From: Pseudomonas sp. LFM046
GTDB lineage: Bacteria; Pseudomonadota; Gammaproteobacteria; Pseudomonadales; Pseudomonadaceae
Reading direction: 5' to 3'
Assembly: GCF_000949385.2 (NCBI RefSeq)
Contig: NZ_JYKO02000001.1
Location: 4,164,770 to 4,228,769 of the forward strand
Length of the DNA stretch: 64,000 nt
Shown: positions 60,386-64,000 of the stretch, in pieces
Numbering within the stretch: the first letter of the stretch is position 1
Layout: each line of letters begins with the position of its first letter
The notes under the pieces: generated by a model
Seen by the model: only the letters and a program-made list of their open reading frames with translations
Database searches by the model: none
Told to the model about the DNA's origin: nothing
Program-made: the position numbers and the translations under genes

Positions 60386-61461
60386 ACCTGCGCCGCCTGG
60401 GGGCCATCGTCCGCAAGGAACTGCGCCAGCTGCGCCGCGACCGTCTGACCTTCGCCATGATCGTCGGCATCCCCATCATGCAACTCATCCTCTTCGGTTA
60501 CGCCATCAACATGGATGTGCGCGGCCTGCACGCCGCCGTGCTGGACCAGGCGAACACCGCCCGCTCCCGCGAAGTGGTGGCGGAATTCGGCGCCAGCCAA
60601 GTGCTGGATTACCGCTACCAGCTTTCCACTCCCCAACAGCTGGATCAGTTGCTGCGCGAGGGCAGCATCAGCGCCGCCCTGGTGGTGCCGCCGGACTTCG
60701 AGGCACGCCTGCAACGCAAGGACCGCCCGCCGCTGCAGCTGGTGGTGGACGGCTCCGACCAGGTGGTGCAGGCCTCGGCCCGGCAACTGGCGGCCTATCC
60801 CCTGCCCGGCTGGCCCAACCTCACCGGCGTGCAGGTGGTGAACTTCTATAACCCGGAACGGCTGGCGCCGCTGAACACGGTGCCGGGGCTGATCGGCGTG
60901 ATCCTCACCATGACCATGGTGCTGTTCACCGCCATCGCCCTGGTGCGCGAGCGGGAGCGCGGCAACATGGAGCTGCTGATCACCACGCCCCTGTCGCCCT
61001 GGGAACTGACCCTGGGCAAGGTGCTGCCTTTCGTCGGTATCGGCCTGGTGCAGGTGACGGTGATCCTGCTGGTGGGGCTCTGGCTGTTCGAGGTGCCGGT
61101 GCGCGGGTCCCTGCTGGAACTCTACGGCGCGGCCGTGGTGTTCATCTTCGCCAGCCTGACCCTCGGGGTGTTCATCTCCACTCTCGCCCAGAGCCAGTTC
61201 CAGGCGATGCAGATGGCGTTTTTCACCTTCCTGCCGCAGATCCTGCTGTCGGGCTTCATGTTCCCCTTCGCCGGTATGCCCAAGGTGGCCCAGTGGATAG
61301 CCGAGGTGCTGCCACTGACCCACTTCCTGCGCCTGACCCGCGGCATCATGCTGCGCGGCGCGGGCCTGGCGGACCTCTGGCTGGAACTGGTGGTGCTGAT
61401 CGTGTTCACCCTGGTCATGCTCACCGTCGCGGTGATGCGGGTGCACAAGCGGTTGGATTGA
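60382..61461 (+). CDS. ABC-2 family permease (YbhS/YbhR-like)
   Basis: 359 residues. One N-terminal TM, a large periplasmic domain (45-165), then five TM helices and EWLITTPLSPWELTLGK-like EAA region. Only one permease gene follows, where E. coli has ybhS and ybhR, so it should act as a homodimer. Start overlaps the ATPase stop (ATGA). Confidence 0.92.
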   Translation: MNLRRLGAIVRKELRQLRRDRLTFAMIVGIPIMQLILFGYAINMDVRGLHAAVLDQANTARSREVVAEFGASQVLDYRYQLSTPQQLDQLLREGSISAALVVPPDFEARLQRKDRPPLQLVVDGSDQVVQASARQLAAYPLPGWPNLTGVQVVNFYNPERLAPLNTVPGLIGVILTMTMVLFTAIALVRERERGNMELLITTPLSPWELTLGKVLPFVGIGLVQVTVILLVGLWLFEVPVRGSLLELYGAAVVFIFASLTLGVFISTLAQSQFQAMQMAFFTFLPQILLSGFMFPFAGMPKVAQWIAEVLPLTHFLRLTRGIMLRGAGLADLWLELVVLIVFTLVMLTVAVMRVHKRLD

Positions 61462-61486
61462 GGCGCATTCGGCCGGGCAATCATTC

Positions 61487-61584
61487 TGTAGGGGCGAATT
61501 CATTCGCCAAGCAGACCGAAGGCCTGCCCTGCCAAACATCAAGGGGCAGCTGCGCCGCCCTTGGCGAATGAATTCGCCCCTACA
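61487..61584. repeat. Complete 98-bp MITE-like element, GGGGCGAATTCATTCGCC family
   Basis: The first 24 bases (from TGTAGGGGCGAATTCATTCG) and the last 24 are perfect inverted repeats. The centre has GCAGACCGAAGGCCTGCC and GGGGCAGCTGCGCCGCCC. No coding capacity. Other members: 27817, 28779, 36738, 48817, 54519. Confidence 0.85.
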
Positions 61585-61609
61585 AGGACATTCCCATTCG
61601 TTACCCCGA

Positions 61610-62740
61610 TCAGCCCAACAACCCCGCCATGGTCCGCTCGCCCAGCGCCGGGCCGATGCTCATGCCGACGCCGCTGTGCATCAGCACGGCGGTCACCCCC
61701 GGCGCGGCCTTGAGGACCGAGAAAGGACCGGGGCCGCGAGCGCCGTAGACGCCTTGCCAGCGCTCGACCACCTTGAGGCGGGTACCCAGGGTGTGTTCGG
61801 CCAGCTCCAGCATGATGTTGTCCACCGCCTCGGCGTTGAAGGGCGACGCATCGGTGCCGTAGTGGTGCGAGTCGCCGACGATCAGCTCGCCATAGGGCGT
61901 CGGGCTGACCAGCAGGTGGATGCCGTTCTCTTCCAGTTCCGGCTGCTCGTTCAGGATCTGCTCGCGAATGGCCTCCGCTTCCGGCAGGTCGGAAAAGGCG
62001 CCGTAGTGGACGCAGCTCAGGCCGGTGAGCACCGCCTGGTTCAAGCCGAAGTCGCGCTCGGGACGTACACGCAGCATCTGCAGGCGGCACACCTGGGGTT
62101 GCAGCGGGGCGATCTTCTCGGCCAGCAGTGCCTGGTACTCATGGCCCGAGCAGACCACGATCTTCTGCGCGCGGCAGCTGCCCTGGGTGCTGTGGACAAG
62201 TCCCGGTTCGACATCGCGCACCAGGGTGGAGAAGTGGAATTCGACGCCAAGCTCGGAGCGCAGGTATTCCACCAGCGCGGGAATGGCCTCGCGGGAATAG
62301 ATCTGCTGATCGTCCAACCCCAGCAGCGCCGCGCGGTGGTGGCTGAACTGGCCGTTGTAGAGGTCGTGGAGGCGTTCGCCACGCAGCAACTCCACGTGGT
62401 AGCCGTACTCCGGCGCGCGGACTGCGCAGAAGGCCTCCAGCAGCTCTTCCTCGGCGCGGGTACGGGCGAACAGCAGCGAGCCGTTGCGGCGGATGTGGAA
62501 ACCAGCAGCCTCGGCCCAACCGGCCCAGATTTCACGGCTGTCCCGTGCCAGCGCAAACATCGGGCCCGGCGGCTGGCCGGTGACCAGCGCCTGGCCGAAA
62601 TTGCGTACCGAAGCGCCCAACGGCGTGGCGCTGCGCTCGAAGACGCTGACGCGCAAGCCGCGACGGGCGGCGGCGTAGGCGTGGGAAAGGCCGAGGATGC
62701 CGGCGCCGACGATGGCGATATCGGTGTCTTGCAGGGGCAT
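61610..62740 (-). CDS. FAD-dependent oxidoreductase, TIGR03364-type (phosphonate-linked)
   Basis: 376 residues, D-amino-acid-oxidase-like. FAD-binding IAIVGAGILGLSHAYAAARRG and C-terminal LMHSGVGMSIGPALGE. TIGR03364 members lie in 2-aminoethylphosphonate loci and probably oxidise an aminophosphonate. Downstream of the binding-protein gene on the same strand. Confidence 0.85.
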   Translation of the reverse strand: MPLQDTDIAIVGAGILGLSHAYAAARRGLRVSVFERSATPLGASVRNFGQALVTGQPPGPMFALARDSREIWAGWAEAAGFHIRRNGSLLFARTRAEEELLEAFCAVRAPEYGYHVELLRGERLHDLYNGQFSHHRAALLGLDDQQIYSREAIPALVEYLRSELGVEFHFSTLVRDVEPGLVHSTQGSCRAQKIVVCSGHEYQALLAEKIAPLQPQVCRLQMLRVRPERDFGLNQAVLTGLSCVHYGAFSDLPEAEAIREQILNEQPELEENGIHLLVSPTPYGELIVGDSHHYGTDASPFNAEAVDNIMLELAEHTLGTRLKVVERWQGVYGARGPGPFSVLKAAPGVTAVLMHSGVGMSIGPALGERTMAGLLG

Positions 62741-62763
62741 GGGGTTCTCCTGGAATTCAGTCG

Positions 62764-62799
62764 CCCCCTCTCCCCAGCCCTCTCCCCGAGGGGAGAGGG
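62764..62799. repeat. CCCTCTCCCC-type hairpin repeat
   Basis: CCCTCTCCCC-GA-GGGGAGAGGG (62778-62799), with a second CCCTCTCCCCAG half before it. A widespread type of intergenic repeat. Between the binding-protein and oxidoreductase genes. Confidence 0.6.
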
Positions 62800-62826
62800 C
62801 GTAGTCGGAACGAGAGGGCCGAGGTC

Positions 62827-63846
62827 TTACTGCGGCAGCTTCTCGGACTTGCCGTCGTAGCGCTTGCGCCATTCGGCCAGGATCTGGTCGCGGTTCTGCG
62901 AGGCCCAGGCGAAGTCGTTCTTGATCAGGCGCTGCTCGTAGTCAGCCGGCAGTTCGGTCTGCGGCTTGGCAATGCCAGGGGCGGCGAGGACGGCGAAGTT
63001 CTCCTTGTACAGGTCCATGGCGGCGGGGCTGGCGGAGAAGTCGGCGAGCTTCTTGGCCGCTTCCATGTGGTCGGTGCCCTTGACGATGCCGGTGGCTTCG
63101 ATTTCCCAGCCCAGGCCTTCCTTCGGCAGGACGATGTCCAGTGGCGCACCCTGGCGCTTCAGCTGCACAGCCGGGTATTCGAAGGAGATGCCGATGGGGA
63201 ACTCACCTGCGGCGGCCAGCTTGCACGGCTTGGAGCCGGAGTGGACGTACTGGCCGATGTTCTGGTGCAGGCCATCCATGTAGGCCCAGCCCTGCTTCTC
63301 GCCGAAGGTCTGCAGCCAGGCGCTGACGTCGAGGAAGCCGGTGCCGGAAGAGGCCGGGTTCGGCATCACGATCTTGCCCTTGTATTCAGGCTTGGTCAGG
63401 TCTTCCCAGCTGCCGGGCTTGGCCAGGCCCTGCTTCTCGGCCTCCACGGTGTTGAAGCAGATGGTGGCGGCCCATACGTCCATGCCGACCCAGGCCGGCG
63501 GGTTGGCGGCGTCGCGGTAGTTGGCGCCGATGGTTTCCAGGTGCTTGGGCGCGTACTTCTCCAGCATGCCCTGCGCATCGAGTATGGCCAGGCTGGAAGC
63601 CGCCAGGCCCCAGACGGCGTCGGCCTGCGGGGCGTCTTTCTCGGCCAGCAGCTTGGCGGTGATGATGCCGGTGGAGTCGCGCACCCACTTGATCTCGATG
63701 TCCGGGTTCTGCGCTTCGAAGGCCTTCTTGTAGGCCGACAGCTGTTCGGCTTCCAGGGCGGTGTAAACGGTCAGCTCGGTGGCAGCGTGGGCCTGGAGGC
63801 TGAAGCCGGCCACTGCGGCAGCGGCGAAGGCGAGGCGTTTGAACAT
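62827..63846 (-). CDS. 2-Aminoethylphosphonate ABC transporter substrate-binding protein
   Basis: 339 residues. Signal peptide 1-21 (ending LQAHA). Type 2 periplasmic binding protein of the Fe3+/AEP group: LTVYTALEAEQLSAYKKAF, VWGLAASSLAILDAQGML, MPNPASSGTGFLDVSAWLQ. Probably the AEP-binding protein of a PhnSTUV-like importer. Confidence 0.88.
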   Translation of the reverse strand: MFKRLAFAAAAVAGFSLQAHAATELTVYTALEAEQLSAYKKAFEAQNPDIEIKWVRDSTGIITAKLLAEKDAPQADAVWGLAASSLAILDAQGMLEKYAPKHLETIGANYRDAANPPAWVGMDVWAATICFNTVEAEKQGLAKPGSWEDLTKPEYKGKIVMPNPASSGTGFLDVSAWLQTFGEKQGWAYMDGLHQNIGQYVHSGSKPCKLAAAGEFPIGISFEYPAVQLKRQGAPLDIVLPKEGLGWEIEATGIVKGTDHMEAAKKLADFSASPAAMDLYKENFAVLAAPGIAKPQTELPADYEQRLIKNDFAWASQNRDQILAEWRKRYDGKSEKLPQ

Positions 63847-63899
63847 GGAAAGCTCCTTGTCGGGGTTGGCTTGCGGTGTGTGATTGTTCAGGTGGTGGT

Positions 63900-64000
63900 T
63901 CAGGCGGTGGCCGGTGCGCCCCGGCGCCAGGCCTGGGACCGGCGCAGCAGGCCGCGCGAGGCCCAGGCCAGCAGCAGGGACACCGCGGCCGAGGTGAGCA
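63900..64000 (-). CDS. ABC permease C-terminus (partial)
   Basis: The minus strand from the window edge reads LTSAAVSLLLAWASRGLLRR and ends at TGA 63900-63902. This is the end of an inner-membrane permease, likely of the AEP transporter because it precedes the binding-protein gene. Continues beyond the window. Confidence 0.7.
   Translation of the reverse strand, partial: LTSAAVSLLLAWASRGLLRRSQAWRRGAPATA

Overview
The window looks like a chromosomal segment of a high-GC Pseudomonas (Pseudomonadaceae). The evidence is the hmgR/hmgA/fahA set, an OprP/OprO-type porin, the sulfur-scavenging sfnB-type genes, and the block HIT protein, DUF3087 protein, hrpA, fadD1, fadD2, alpha/beta hydrolase, phaJ4, which I remember as the P. 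aeruginosa PA3295-PA3302 neighbourhood. I see no rRNA, tRNA, CRISPR, intact IS element or prophage.

Layout. 1-646: the end of an unidentified gene, a terminator and an adenosine-specific-kinase-family gene. 1020-7309: a seven-gene run with overlapping or closely spaced ends encoding a thermostable-hemolysin-family protein (GNAT-like fold), an AMP-forming acyl ligase, a haem-oxygenase-like diiron enzyme, an SDR, a TPR protein and an OmpR/QseBC-type two-component system. This reads as an uncharacterised biosynthesis-plus-sensing operon and is my best candidate for an undescribed system. 7373-8640: a decayed LysR gene and a RarD-type transporter. 8714-15448: accessory genes of visibly lower GC (TrmH-like methyltransferase, COG2509 flavoprotein, solitary rlmE, TetR/MaoC facing a tautomerase, a frameshifted GAF-GGDEF gene, a GFA protein). 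15849-16997 and 24606-25876: secreted low-complexity proteins. One combines a Gly/His-rich region with 17 eleven-residue LEA-like repeats, one carries five 13-residue repeats, and the third is CigR-like.

17179-24552: a GDCCVxC mini-protein, a CBS-linked sensor kinase with a dual-receiver regulator, a zinc peptidase, and the homogentisate operon with its IclR regulator and a 17-bp palindromic operator. 26058-32623: a sulfur-acquisition operon (two SfnB-type flavoproteins, an LLM monooxygenase, MetQ, MetN, MetI) behind a good sigma-54 promoter match. 33134-39419: HPP-CBS membrane protein, SnoaL-like protein, ECF42 sigma with its DGPF partner, SRPBCC protein, and a LysR gene divergent from a GATase/ABM pair. 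39534-43113: phosphate-type porin, and a KAS III, ECF sigma, anti-sigma operon. 43521-54450: HIT, DUF3087, HrpA and the fatty-acid activation/PHA monomer genes. 54610-61461: FUSC/DUF1656/HlyD efflux operon facing a TetR-led YbhGFS-like ABC exporter operon. 61610-64000: the start of a phosphonate (2-aminoethylphosphonate) uptake and oxidation locus.

Many intergenic gaps carry imperfect palindromic repeats of several families starting with GTAGG. One is a 98-bp element with perfect 24-bp terminal inverted repeats. One copy is nested inside another, one supplies the end of a coding sequence, and one appears to have gone in frame into hrpA. All functional statements are from reading the sequence and from memory of the families; no searches were run.
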